Source of the DNA: an uncultured Pelagibacteraceae bacterium
GTDB taxonomy: Bacteria > Pseudomonadota > Alphaproteobacteria > Pelagibacterales > Pelagibacteraceae
Length of the DNA: 64,000 bases
Assembly: GCA_902615425.1 (NCBI GenBank)
Contig: CACMPD010000005.1
Location: 1-64,000 of the forward strand
Direction: 5' to 3'
Shown here piece by piece: positions 50,967-61,084 of this stretch. Under the pieces are notes generated by a model. It worked only from the letters and a program-made list of their open reading frames with translations, ran no database searches and was not told the origin of the DNA. Numbering within the stretch: the first letter of the stretch is position 1; each line of letters opens with the position of its first letter. The position numbers and the translations under genes were made by a program.

Positions 50967-51449
50967 ATGTTAAAATCACTAGATAGAAATTTAAATAAAC
51001 TCTATAAATTTTCAGGTTATGTTGCTGCTTTTTTCTTAATTTTAGTAGCAGTTTTTATTCTTATTGGTATCTCATCAAGAATATTTGGTTTTTATATAAG
51101 AGGTCTTGCCGAATATTCAGGTTATTGTATGGCTGCCGCATCTTTTTTTGCATTAGCGTTCACATTTGTAGAAGGAGGGCATATCCGAATTACACTTTTT
51201 TTAGAAAAATTATCAGGTACAAAGAAAAAATTTATTGAAACCTGGTGTTTAAGTATCGCAAGCTTTTTTTCAGGATACTTAGCTTTTTACTTCATTAAAA
51301 TGTTAATTATTTCCTATAAATTTCAAGAACGAAGTGAAGGAGCAGATGAAATTTTGATTTGGATTCCTCAAACAAGCGTAGCTATCGGATCAACAATTTT
51401 TTTTATAAGCGTTTTTCATCAATTTATTTTAAACATCAAAAAGGATTAA
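50967..51449 (+). CDS. dctQ: TRAP transporter small permease (DctQ)
   Basis: Four TMs, EYSGYCMAAASFFALAFTFVEGGHIRI. Confidence 0.92.
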   Translation: MLKSLDRNLNKLYKFSGYVAAFFLILVAVFILIGISSRIFGFYIRGLAEYSGYCMAAASFFALAFTFVEGGHIRITLFLEKLSGTKKKFIETWCLSIASFFSGYLAFYFIKMLIISYKFQERSEGADEILIWIPQTSVAIGSTIFFISVFHQFILNIKKD

Positions 51450-52760
51450 ATGACCGAAATACTTTTAACAATTTTCTTTATCAGTGTTTTGCTATTTTTT
51501 TTAGGATCTGGAATTTGGGTTGCGTTGAGTATGATTGGTGTATCTGCTATCGGCATGATGTTATTTACTTCAAGACCAGTTGGTGATGCGATGGCCACAA
51601 CAATATGGGGCACATCATCCTCTTGGACACTTACCGCATTACCACTATTCGTCTGGATGGGTGAGATTTTATTTAGGACAAAGCTTTCTGAAAATTTATT
51701 CAAAGGATTATCTCCCTGGATGCAAAAATTACCAGGAGGTTTAATCCATGTTAATGTTGTTGGATGTGCATTATTTGCAGCAATTTCAGGATCTTCAGCA
51801 GCAACTGTTGCAACAGTAGGCAAGATGTCTATTCCCGAATTAAGAAAAAGAAATTATCCAGAAAAAATCTTACTAGGCAGTTTAGCGGGTTCAGGAACAT
51901 TAGGTTTACTCATACCACCATCAATTATATTGATTATCTATGGAGTTGCTGTCCAAGAGTCCATAGCAAAATTATTTATTGCTGGAATTATTCCTGGAAT
52001 AATGATTGCGCTAATATTCATGTCTTACGTAATTATCTGGTCTTTGATTAATAAAAAATCTATGCCAAAAATCCTTGAGGAGTACTCATTTTTTGAAAAA
52101 ATAAAAAGATCAAAACAACTTTTGCCAGTAATAATTTTAATATTAGCTGTTATTGGATCGATATATACAGGAGTTGCAACAGCTACTGAAGCAGCTTCAT
52201 TAGGAGTAGTTGGAGCATTAATATTATCTTACTTTCAAAAAAGTTTAACATTAAAAACTTTTAAATCCTCTTTACTTGGAGCAACTAAAACCTCTTGCAT
52301 GATTGCTTTTATTTTAGCAGGTTCAACATTTTTGTCTTTAGCAATGGGGTTCACTGGATTACCAAGAAATCTAGCTCTCTGGATCCAAAATATGGAATTA
52401 TCTCCATATGTTTTGATATTTGTTTTAATGATCTTTTATATAATTTTAGGAATGTTTCTTGATGGAATTTCAGCAGTTGTTTTAACAATGGCAATTATTG
52501 AGCCCATGATTAGACAAGCAGGTTTTGATATGATTTGGTTTGGTATTTTCTTAGTAATTGTTGTTGAGATGGCACAAATCACTCCACCTGTTGGTTTTAA
52601 TTTGTTTGTACTTCAAGGCATGGCAAAAAAAGATATGGGGTATATTGCAAGGAGTGCATTCCCATTATTCTTATTAATGGTACTAGCAGTTATATTAGTT
52701 GTGATCTTTCCAGAAATAGCTTTATGGATGCCGGAGCAAATGATTAAAAATATAAATTAG
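51450..52760 (+). CDS. dctM: TRAP transporter large permease (DctM)
   Basis: PLFVWMGEILFRT, GSLAGSGTLGLLIPPSIILIIYG, ATEAASLGVVGA, ITPPVGFNLFVLQG. Confidence 0.96.
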   Translation: MTEILLTIFFISVLLFFLGSGIWVALSMIGVSAIGMMLFTSRPVGDAMATTIWGTSSSWTLTALPLFVWMGEILFRTKLSENLFKGLSPWMQKLPGGLIHVNVVGCALFAAISGSSAATVATVGKMSIPELRKRNYPEKILLGSLAGSGTLGLLIPPSIILIIYGVAVQESIAKLFIAGIIPGIMIALIFMSYVIIWSLINKKSMPKILEEYSFFEKIKRSKQLLPVIILILAVIGSIYTGVATATEAASLGVVGALILSYFQKSLTLKTFKSSLLGATKTSCMIAFILAGSTFLSLAMGFTGLPRNLALWIQNMELSPYVLIFVLMIFYIILGMFLDGISAVVLTMAIIEPMIRQAGFDMIWFGIFLVIVVEMAQITPPVGFNLFVLQGMAKKDMGYIARSAFPLFLLMVLAVILVVIFPEIALWMPEQMIKNIN

Positions 52761-53242
52761 TATTTTGATTTTTCGCCAGCTATGACAGCTTTTAGTTGAT
52801 CATATTCTTCACAATTACAACCCTCTAAAACTCCGAGCCTTTCAACTGCAAGATTATGTCTGTTAGTTGCAACATACAATTCACCAAGATATTCGTTAAT
52901 ACCTTTATGTTTTGGATCAATAGCTAAACCTTGAAGATAATATTTTTCACCATTCTCAAAATCACCAAGCTTTCTAGTTGTGAAACCTAAGTAGTTAAGA
53001 GTATCAGCTTTACCAGGTTTTTTTTCATTTGATTTGATTAAAAGCTTCTGCGCTTTTGCATAACTTTTTTGCGCTTTTTCTAATTTTCCTTTTTTTTCGT
53101 ATTTTTTAGCACTTTTAATATGCACTACCGCTTTATCATAGTTTGTTTTTGTTGGACTTGATCCGCTAGAAGACGAGCCAGCTGCAAAAACGTTTGTTGT
53201 GATAAAGAAGGCAATAGATAAAGATAAGACAATTTTTTTCAT
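52757..53242 (-). CDS. Exported TPR-repeat protein
   Basis: Signal peptide, KPGKADTLNYLGFTTRKLGDFENGEKYYLQGLAIDPKHKGINEYLGELY. Confidence 0.85.
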   Translation of the reverse strand: MKKIVLSLSIAFFITTNVFAAGSSSSGSSPTKTNYDKAVVHIKSAKKYEKKGKLEKAQKSYAKAQKLLIKSNEKKPGKADTLNYLGFTTRKLGDFENGEKYYLQGLAIDPKHKGINEYLGELYVATNRHNLAVERLGVLEGCNCEEYDQLKAVIAGEKSKY

Positions 53243-53243
53243 A

Positions 53244-54017
53244 TTAAATAAATTTTTTCATTTTGTTTAAAGTTTTTAATTCTAAACCATTTTCAACTAA
53301 GTTATCTCTTATCGACTTAGCCGTTGCTAATGAACTTAGATTGTCACCATGTATACAAACAGAGTCGATTTCACAAGGTATTTGCTTCCCGCTGTGACAA
53401 TTAAGCGACTGAGTTTGCACCATCTTTAATACATGTTTTTTTGCTAGCTCAGGGTCAGTTATTAATGCATGAGATTTCTTTCTCGATACAAGGTTGCCAT
53501 CATCCTCATAATTTCTGTCAGCAAATATTTCACAAGCGAACTTCATATCTAATTTCTTTGCTGCTTCCTGCATTTTTGATCCGGTAGGCACGAGATATAT
53601 TATGTCTTTATTAATATCCTTAATAGTTTTGGCTAAAATTGTAGCTAACTCAATATCTTCACACGCCATATTATTTAAAGCTCCATGAGGTTTTACATGA
53701 GATACACTTTCTCCATGAGAAGAAGCTATTTTTTGAAGAATTTCATATTGATCGATTATAAGTTTTTTTATTTCACTTCCAGAAAGATACATTCTTTCTC
53801 TGCCAAAATTTTCTGGATCATTAAAAGAAGGATGGGCACCAATACTCACTCCATTTTTTTTCGAAATTTTTACTACTTGATTCATGGTTTGCTCATCTCC
53901 GGCGTGATAGCCACAAGCAACATTGGCTGAATTTACGATTTCTAATAAATCTGGATCATACTTATTTGAGTGATGTTTTGATTTTTCACCTAAATCACAA
54001 TTTATATTAATTTCCAT
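53244..54017 (-). CDS. pxpA: 5-oxoprolinase subunit A (LamB/YcsF family; ORF extends to 54041)
   Basis: MEININCDLGE, SANVACGYHAGDEQTM, VKPHGALNNM, SVCIHGDNLSS. Confidence 0.95.
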   Translation of the reverse strand: MEININCDLGEKSKHHSNKYDPDLLEIVNSANVACGYHAGDEQTMNQVVKISKKNGVSIGAHPSFNDPENFGRERMYLSGSEIKKLIIDQYEILQKIASSHGESVSHVKPHGALNNMACEDIELATILAKTIKDINKDIIYLVPTGSKMQEAAKKLDMKFACEIFADRNYEDDGNLVSRKKSHALITDPELAKKHVLKMVQTQSLNCHSGKQIPCEIDSVCIHGDNLSSLATAKSIRDNLVENGLELKTLNKMKKFI

Positions 54018-54044
54018 ACTCATAATTTGTAAGTATAACATGGC

Positions 54045-54719
54045 ATGATTAAAAATATATCAAATCTTGGTGACGCAGCTCTGTATTGTGATTTTGGGAC
54101 TGAGGTAAACAAAGAAATAAATAGTAAAGTAATTCGATATTTTAAAAGTATTCAAAAAGAAAATATTGATGGGATCAATAACTTAACTCCCTCATATAAT
54201 AAATTAATTATTTCATTCGATCTACGAAAAAAAAATTTTCAAACAATCAAACAACAAATTGAAAATTTAAATGTTATTAATGATGACGCTTTAGAGAGTA
54301 ATAAAATTAAAATACCTGTTTGTTGTGATGAAAATTTTTCATTAGATATAAAAAGATTAGAGGAAAAGTTACAAATAACTCGTGATAAAATTTATGAGAA
54401 ATTTTTCGGTAAGGAATTTTTTTGTTACATGACTGGTTTTATTGCAGGTATGCCTTTTCTAGGTGATCTGGAAAACGAGCTGCAGGCAAAACGTTTGGAA
54501 ACACCGAGAGTAAAAGTGCCCAAGGGTTCTGTTGGATTAACAGAACAATTTGCAAATGTTTATACATTCGAAAGTCCTGGTGGGTGGAATATCATTGGAA
54601 ATACACCACAAGTTATTTTTGATAGCACTAATGAGAATAATCCAAATTTAATTAATCCAGGTGATGTAGTTACTTTTGAGCAAATTACTAAAGATCAATA
54701 TTATAATAACAATGAATAA
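54045..54719 (+). CDS. pxpB: 5-oxoprolinase subunit B (KipI-like)
   Basis: GDAALYCDFG, FCYMTGFIAGMPFLGDL, RLETPRVKVPKGSVGLTEQFANVYTFESPGGWNIIG. Confidence 0.95.
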   Translation: MIKNISNLGDAALYCDFGTEVNKEINSKVIRYFKSIQKENIDGINNLTPSYNKLIISFDLRKKNFQTIKQQIENLNVINDDALESNKIKIPVCCDENFSLDIKRLEEKLQITRDKIYEKFFGKEFFCYMTGFIAGMPFLGDLENELQAKRLETPRVKVPKGSVGLTEQFANVYTFESPGGWNIIGNTPQVIFDSTNENNPNLINPGDVVTFEQITKDQYYNNNE

Positions 54720-55656
54720 AAATTATTTTGAAATTAAAAGAGCTGGAATAAACACAACATTTCAAGATCAAGGTAGAGGCAATCTTTATCATATTGGTAT
54801 TCCATTTAGTGGAGCAATGGATAATAGAAATTTTCAAATTTCTAACAAACTTGTTGGTAATAAAGTAAATTTTCCAATAATTGAATTTGCTTATCAAGGT
54901 CCTTTGTTAAAGTATTTTGGTGAAAATATAAATTTTGCAGTTACGGGAGATGTAAAATTTATAATTAGAAAAAAAAATAATGCTATCGAAGGAACTTGTT
55001 ATCAATCTTTCACTTTAGAAAATGGTGATGAATTGGATATTATAAGCACTAATAAATCTGTTTATGGATATTTAGCAGTAAGTGGTGAATTTGATGTAAA
55101 TTATCAATGGTCAAGTTGCTCTGTTAACACAAAAGCAAATATTGGTGCAAATAATGGAAAAAAAATAGAAGATGGACAAAAGATTTATATTTTAAATATC
55201 AATAAAAATTTAAGTGATAAAAAATTAAATTACATTAATACAAAAATTGAAAATATCAGAGTTATCCAAGGAACAAATTTTGACTATTTTTCTGACGAAG
55301 GAAAAAAGATTTTTTTTGAGAAAGAATTTGTAATATCAAAATTATCAGATCGTATGGGTATGAGGCTAGAGGGACCAAAAATAGAAAATATTGTTGATAC
55401 CAATATTAAATCAGAAGGTTTATTAAAAGGTGTTATTCAAGTACCAGCAGATGGAAATCCAATAATTATGCTTTCAGATCATGGCACTATTGGAGGTTAT
55501 CCTAAAATAGGAGTTGTTATCAGTGCAGATTATGACAAGTTGGTTCAATTAACCCCAGGTTCAAAGATTAAATTTAAAAAAGTCGAATTAGCTGATGCAG
55601 AAACATTATTTAAACTATATGACTTAGAGACGCAAAATTTAATTTCACAAATTTAA
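54715..55656 (+). CDS. pxpC: 5-oxoprolinase subunit C (KipA-like; start MNKNYFEIK)
   Basis: GINTTFQDQGRGNLYHIGIPFSGAMD, SDRMGMRLEGP, GVIQVPADGNPIIMLSDHGTIGGYPKI. Confidence 0.95.
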   Translation, partial: NKNYFEIKRAGINTTFQDQGRGNLYHIGIPFSGAMDNRNFQISNKLVGNKVNFPIIEFAYQGPLLKYFGENINFAVTGDVKFIIRKKNNAIEGTCYQSFTLENGDELDIISTNKSVYGYLAVSGEFDVNYQWSSCSVNTKANIGANNGKKIEDGQKIYILNINKNLSDKKLNYINTKIENIRVIQGTNFDYFSDEGKKIFFEKEFVISKLSDRMGMRLEGPKIENIVDTNIKSEGLLKGVIQVPADGNPIIMLSDHGTIGGYPKIGVVISADYDKLVQLTPGSKIKFKKVELADAETLFKLYDLETQNLISQI

Positions 55657-56534
55657 TGACTTTTATAAGAAACTTACCTGGACCATTATTAATTTTTTTA
55701 GGTGCATTAAGTTTAAGTTTTGGTGGATTAATTGTAAAATCTTTTGAGGGAGCTACATTATGGCAAATTCTATTTTGGAGATCTTTATTTTTTTCTTTAA
55801 CAATTCTAGCTTTCTTAATTTTAAGTTATAGAGGAAAAACAATTGAGTCATTTTATAAATCTGGATTACCGGGATTTTTTGGTGGAATTATTTTATCTTT
55901 TGGTTTTTGTGGATATGTGTTTGCTATGTACAACACCACTGTTGCTAATACTAATTTTATTATTTCACTTCAAATACTATTTCTTGCAATATTTGGATAT
56001 TTTTTCCTTAAGGAAAAAATAAATTTAATTACTTTGTTTTCAATCTGTCTGGCGATGACAGGTGTTTTATTAATGGTTGGCAATTCATTATCTCCTGGAG
56101 AATTATCTGGAAACATTGCAGCTTTTACAATGCCAATTACTTTTGCAGTTTTAATAATGATTGTGAGAAAATTTCCCTCTGTGGATATGGTGCCAGCTCA
56201 GTTCGTTGCTGGTGTGAGTTCATGTCTAATTGGTTTTTTGCTTTCCACTAAAATCATGATTTCTCCACATGATATCTTTTTGGGTTTTCTCGCAGGTTTT
56301 TTTCAAGTTGGTTTTGGTTTTATATTTATAACTATCGGTGCAAGAACAACACCGTCTGCAATGGTTGGAATCATAATGTTATCCGAATCTGTCCTAGGAC
56401 CGATATGGGCATTCCTTTTCGTAAGTGAAAGACCCTCTTTATTTGGATTAATTGGTGGCGCAATTATACTTTCTGCGGTTTTATTACAATTTTACTCGCT
56501 TTTAAGTAAACAAAAAAAAATTGTTTCTGATTGA
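55656..56534 (+). CDS. EamA/DMT-family transporter
   Basis: Ten-TM layout, LWQILFWRSLFFS, NTTVANTNFIISLQILFLAIFGYFFLKEKI. Confidence 0.9.
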   Translation: MTFIRNLPGPLLIFLGALSLSFGGLIVKSFEGATLWQILFWRSLFFSLTILAFLILSYRGKTIESFYKSGLPGFFGGIILSFGFCGYVFAMYNTTVANTNFIISLQILFLAIFGYFFLKEKINLITLFSICLAMTGVLLMVGNSLSPGELSGNIAAFTMPITFAVLIMIVRKFPSVDMVPAQFVAGVSSCLIGFLLSTKIMISPHDIFLGFLAGFFQVGFGFIFITIGARTTPSAMVGIIMLSESVLGPIWAFLFVSERPSLFGLIGGAIILSAVLLQFYSLLSKQKKIVSD

Positions 56535-56557
56535 CTTTTTTCCACACATGTAAGAAT

Positions 56558-56638
56558 ATCCCGTCACGGGAGAGACTACAGATTATCGTAGCGCCGAAGG
56601 AGCAACCACCCAGGAATCTCTCAGGCAAAAAGGACCGT
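56558..56638 (+). promoter_or_regulatory. Glycine riboswitch aptamer 1 (gcvT RNA family)
   Basis: ACGGGAGAGAC...GCGCCGAAGGAGCAACCACCCAGGAATCTCTCAGGCAAAAAGGACCG. Confidence 0.93.
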
Positions 56639-56640
56639 AA

Positions 56641-56727
56641 CATATTAACTCTGGAAAGAGATTTAATTCTCGCCGAAGGAGCAAAACTCTCAGGCAAATA
56701 TACAGATGGGTACAAAGAGTTAATATG
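56641..56727 (+). promoter_or_regulatory. Glycine riboswitch aptamer 2, with extended P1 reaching the gcvT start codon
   Basis: CTCTGGAAAGAG...TCGCCGAAGGAGCAAAACTCTCAGGCAAATATACAGATGGGTACAAAGAG; CATATTAACTCT (56641-56652) complementary to AGAGTTAATATG (56716-56727). Confidence 0.88.
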
Positions 56728-57828
56728 GAAACAAAAAAAACATCGCTGTACCAATTACATCAAGATTGTAATGCAAAATTTGTTGAATTTGCAGGCTATC
56801 AAATGCCGATACAATATTCGGAAGGTATTGTAGAAGAACACAAATTCACACGAAATCACTCAGGTATCTTTGATGTTTCCCATATGGGTCAGCTGTTTAT
56901 TTATGGTGGTGAAGACTTAATCAAAGATTTAGAAAAAATTTTTCCTTTAGATCTTAAAAATTTGAAATTAAATCATTCAAAATACAGCTTCTTAATGGAC
57001 AAAGATGCTGGGATACATGATGATTTAATTATCACAAAAACAAAAAAAGGTTTTTTGATAATCCTCAATGCAGCATGTAAAGATAATGACTTTAAAATTT
57101 TAAAAGAATTTCTTGGGGATAAGTACGAAATGATTCTGGATGAAAATAGATCTCTAATTGCTATTCAGGGTCCTAAATCATCAGAAATTCTTAATGATGT
57201 AATTAATGGTGTGAAAGATCTAAATTTTATGTCTGGAAACTGGTTTACATTTGAAAATCAGAAAGTTTATATTACGCGATCTGGTTACACAGGTGAAGAC
57301 GGTTTTGAGATATCAATTGTAAATGATTTTGTAGACCAATTAACTAGAGAATTAATCAACAAAGGATCTAAATTGATAGGTCTTGGAGCAAGAGATACAT
57401 TAAGACTGGAAGCAGGTTTATGTCTTTACGGTCATGATCTTGATAAAGACAAAACTCCAGTGGAAGCAAATTTAAAGTGGGCTATTTCAAAAGAAAGAAT
57501 TTCTAAGGGAGATTTTATTGGCTCTGACATAATTATTAAACAATTAAATGATGGTGTCAGTAAAATAAGAGTTGGAATTAAACCTGAAGGCAGAATTATT
57601 GCTAGAGAAAAAACAAAAATATTTAATCAATCAGATGTTCATATTGGAGAAATCACAAGTGGCACATTTGGACCAAGTGTCAATGGACCTGTTGCAATGG
57701 GTTATGTGGAAAATGAATTTTCGAAAAAAAATACTAAAGTATTTTTAGAAGTCAGAGGTAAAAAACATCCTGCAAGTATTTGCAGCTTACCATTTTATAA
57801 AAAAAGTTATGTCAAAGGGGTAAACTAA
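56725..57828 (+). CDS. gcvT: Glycine cleavage system aminomethyltransferase
   Basis: [57 protein letters not shown]. Confidence 0.98.
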   Translation: METKKTSLYQLHQDCNAKFVEFAGYQMPIQYSEGIVEEHKFTRNHSGIFDVSHMGQLFIYGGEDLIKDLEKIFPLDLKNLKLNHSKYSFLMDKDAGIHDDLIITKTKKGFLIILNAACKDNDFKILKEFLGDKYEMILDENRSLIAIQGPKSSEILNDVINGVKDLNFMSGNWFTFENQKVYITRSGYTGEDGFEISIVNDFVDQLTRELINKGSKLIGLGARDTLRLEAGLCLYGHDLDKDKTPVEANLKWAISKERISKGDFIGSDIIIKQLNDGVSKIRVGIKPEGRIIAREKTKIFNQSDVHIGEITSGTFGPSVNGPVAMGYVENEFSKKNTKVFLEVRGKKHPASICSLPFYKKSYVKGVN

Positions 57829-58208
57829 TGAGTGAAGTAAAATATTCAAAAGAACACGAGTGGATTAAATTAGATGGAGATGTTGCAACAATTGGTATCA
57901 CAAAACATGCTACAGAGATGTTAGGTGATATAGTTTTTGCAGAACTTCCAGAAAAAGGTTCTAGCGTAGAGAAAGATGGTACAGCTGGTGTTGTAGAGTC
58001 AACGAAAGCTGCTAGCGATGTATATACCCCTGTGAGCGGTGAAGTAGTTGATACCAATCAAGCTATAGTAGATGATCCATCAAAGATTAATCAAGACCCG
58101 GAGGACTCAGCGTGGTTTTTTAAACTAAAAATAAAAGATCCATCAGAAATGGATACTTTAATGAATAAAGACGATTACGATAAATTTGCAAAGGAGACTT
58201 CAGCATAA
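57828..58208 (+). CDS. gcvH: Glycine cleavage system H protein
   Basis: [41 protein letters not shown]. Confidence 0.98.
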   Translation: MSEVKYSKEHEWIKLDGDVATIGITKHATEMLGDIVFAELPEKGSSVEKDGTAGVVESTKAASDVYTPVSGEVVDTNQAIVDDPSKINQDPEDSAWFFKLKIKDPSEMDTLMNKDDYDKFAKETSA

Positions 58209-61078
58209 TGTTACCAAATTCAGAAAAAGATTTTTTAAAAAGACATATCGGTCCTTCAAAAGAAGACCAATCAAAAATGTTAAAAGAATTAAATTATAAA
58301 TCACTAGATGACTTGATTGACAATACTGTTCCAGAAAAAATAAAGTTTAAAGGTGAACTTAATATTGGTGACTCAAATTCAGAGTACGAGGCGTTAAGAA
58401 AGTTACGAGCAATTTCCAAAAAAAATCAAGTTTACTCAAATTTTATTGGTATGGGTTATTATGGAACCTATACACCCTATGTAATTTTGAGAAATATATT
58501 AGAAAATCCAGGTTGGTATACTTCCTATACACCTTATCAGCCTGAGGTAGCTCAAGGAAGACTTGAGATGTTATTAAACTTTCAACAAATGATTGTTGAC
58601 TTTACAGGGATGGATATTGCCAATGCATCTTTATTAGATGAAGGCACAGCAGCAGCAGAAGCCATGGGTTTAAGTCACAGATTAAATAAAAAAGATAGTA
58701 ATTTAGTTTTTGTTTCTGAAGATTGTCATCCTCAAACAATAAATGTAATTCAAACAAGAGCTGAACCTATGGGTTTAAAGGTTTTAGTCGGTAAAGAAGA
58801 TGAAGTTTTAGATCATCTAAAAGAGGATTTAGTTTGTGGAATTTTACAATATCCAGGAACTTTAGGAGATATTAAAGACCCAAGTGAAGCAATTAGCAAA
58901 ATTCACAAAAAGAATGGGAAGGCGGTATTAGCTTGTGATCTGTTGGCTTTAGCAAAATTAAAAACACCAAGAGAACTTGGTGCTGACATTGCAGTTGGAA
59001 GCTCTCAAAGGTTTGGTATTCCAATGGGATATGGAGGTCCACATGCAGCTTTTTTTGCAACAAAAGATGAGTTTAAAAGATCAATGCCCGGAAGGATTGT
59101 CGGTGTATCAGTTGATAGACATGGTAATAAAGCTTACAGATTATCATTACAAACGAGAGAACAACATATTAGAAGAGATAAGGCGACGAGTAATATTTGT
59201 ACTGCCCAAGCTTTATTAGCTATTGTGTCAGCAGCATATGCTATTTATCATGGTCCGGATGGAATTAAAAATATTTCAGAAAGAGTGTCTCAATTAGCAA
59301 AAAGTTTTGCTGATAAAATAAAACAATCTGGATACGAGCTGTATTCAAATAATTTTTTTGATACAGTAACGATTATTACCAAAGAAAAGACTGATCAAAT
59401 ATATAAGAACGCTCTGAATCAGAGAGTTAATATTCGAAAAGTAAATTCTGAAATGCTTGCTGTTTCATTTGATGAGAGAAAAAATGTATATAGAGTAAAT
59501 CAATTATTAAAAATTTTTAATGCAGCAGAATCAATCAAAAAAGAAGATCCATCAGTAAGTTTACCTAATCTTCCAAAAAATTTATTAAGAACTTCAAAAT
59601 ATTTAGAACATCCAGTTTTTAACTCATATCATTCCGAAACTGAAATGCTTAGATATTTAAAAAGATTAGAAGATAAAGATATAGCATTGAATAGAACTAT
59701 GATTGCACTTGGTTCTTGTACAATGAAATTAAATGCTGCTGCTGAAATGATCCCAATATCATGGAAAGAATTTGCAGAACCTCATCCATTTGTTCCAATT
59801 GAACAAATGGAAGGTTTTAGAGATTTATTTACTGATCTAAAAAATTGGTTGCGTTCTATAACTGGTTTTTCAGGTGTTTCTTTGCAACCTAATGCAGGTG
59901 CTCAAGGTGAATATGCGGGCTTAATGGTTATCAGAAAGTATCATTTAGATAGAGGTGAGGCTAATCGTAATATATGTTTAATTCCAAGTTCAGCACATGG
60001 TACTAACCCAGCAAGTGCACAAATGGTTGGAATGAGGGTGGTAGTTGTTAATTGTGATAAAGAGGGAAATGTTGATTTTGAAGATTTAAAGAAAAAAGCT
60101 GAACAACATTCGGAGAATCTTGGGGCACTAATGGTAACTTATCCATCTACCCATGGAGTATTTGAAGAAAAAATTACTGATATCTGTGAGCTAGTTCACA
60201 AACATGGTGGGCAGGTTTACATGGATGGAGCAAATTTAAACGCCTTAGTTGGAGTTGCAAAGCCTGGAAATTTTGGTCCAGATGTCTGTCATATTAATTT
60301 ACATAAAACATTTTGTATTCCACATGGCGGGGGAGGACCAGGTATGGGACCGATTGCTTGTAAAAGACATTTACAAGTTTATCTACCCAATCATCCAGTG
60401 ATAAAAGATTGTGGACCAACATCTGGCATTGGAGCAGTCTCGGCAGCTCCTTGGGGTAGTTCAAGTATTCTATCAATCTCTTGGATGTACATTAAAATGA
60501 TGGGATCTGCAGGGTTAAAGCTTGCTACTGAAGTAGCAATTTTAAATGCAAATTATATTGCTCATAGACTAAAAGATCACTTTCCAATTCTGTATAAAGG
60601 ATCAAATGGAAATGTTGCTCATGAATGTATTATTGATATTAGAAATATTAAATCAGAGACAGGAGTGACCGAAGAAGATATTGCAAAAAGATTAATAGAT
60701 TACGGGTTTCATGCACCAACCATGTCATGGCCAGTAGCTGGTACAATGATGATAGAGCCAACTGAAAGTGAGGGCTTGTCAGAACTCGATAGATTTTGTG
60801 ATACTTTAATTAAGATTAAAGAAGAAATTGAAAAAATTAAATCAGGTGAATTTGATAAAATAGACAATCCAATAAAAAATGCTCCTCACACAGACAGCGA
60901 ACTAGCTTCTGATGATTGGACACATAAATACTCAAGAGCGGAAGCTGCTTATCCAGCAAAATTCTTAAGAGCTAATAAATTTTGGCCTCCAGTTGCAAGA
61001 GTTGATAATGTTTACGGTGACAAGAATATATTCTGTACTTGTCCAAGCATAGATGAATTTAAAGAAGATGCAGCTTAA
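58208..61078 (+). CDS. gcvP: Glycine dehydrogenase (decarboxylating), single-chain P protein
   Basis: [58 protein letters not shown]. Confidence 0.98.
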   Translation: [956 protein letters not shown]

Positions 61079-61084
61079 CAGTTA

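Noticed and set aside
51764-52051. 95-aa + strand ORF inside dctM
   Set aside because: Alternate frame of a conserved membrane protein gene; Cys/Asn-rich composition not protein-like.
56464-56754. 96-aa minus-strand ORF across the same leader
   Set aside because: Antisense to riboswitch and flanking genes; chance open frame.
56531-56833. 100-aa + strand ORF over the gcvT leader
   Set aside because: It overlaps the tandem glycine riboswitch and is out of frame with gcvT; no protein-like conservation expected.
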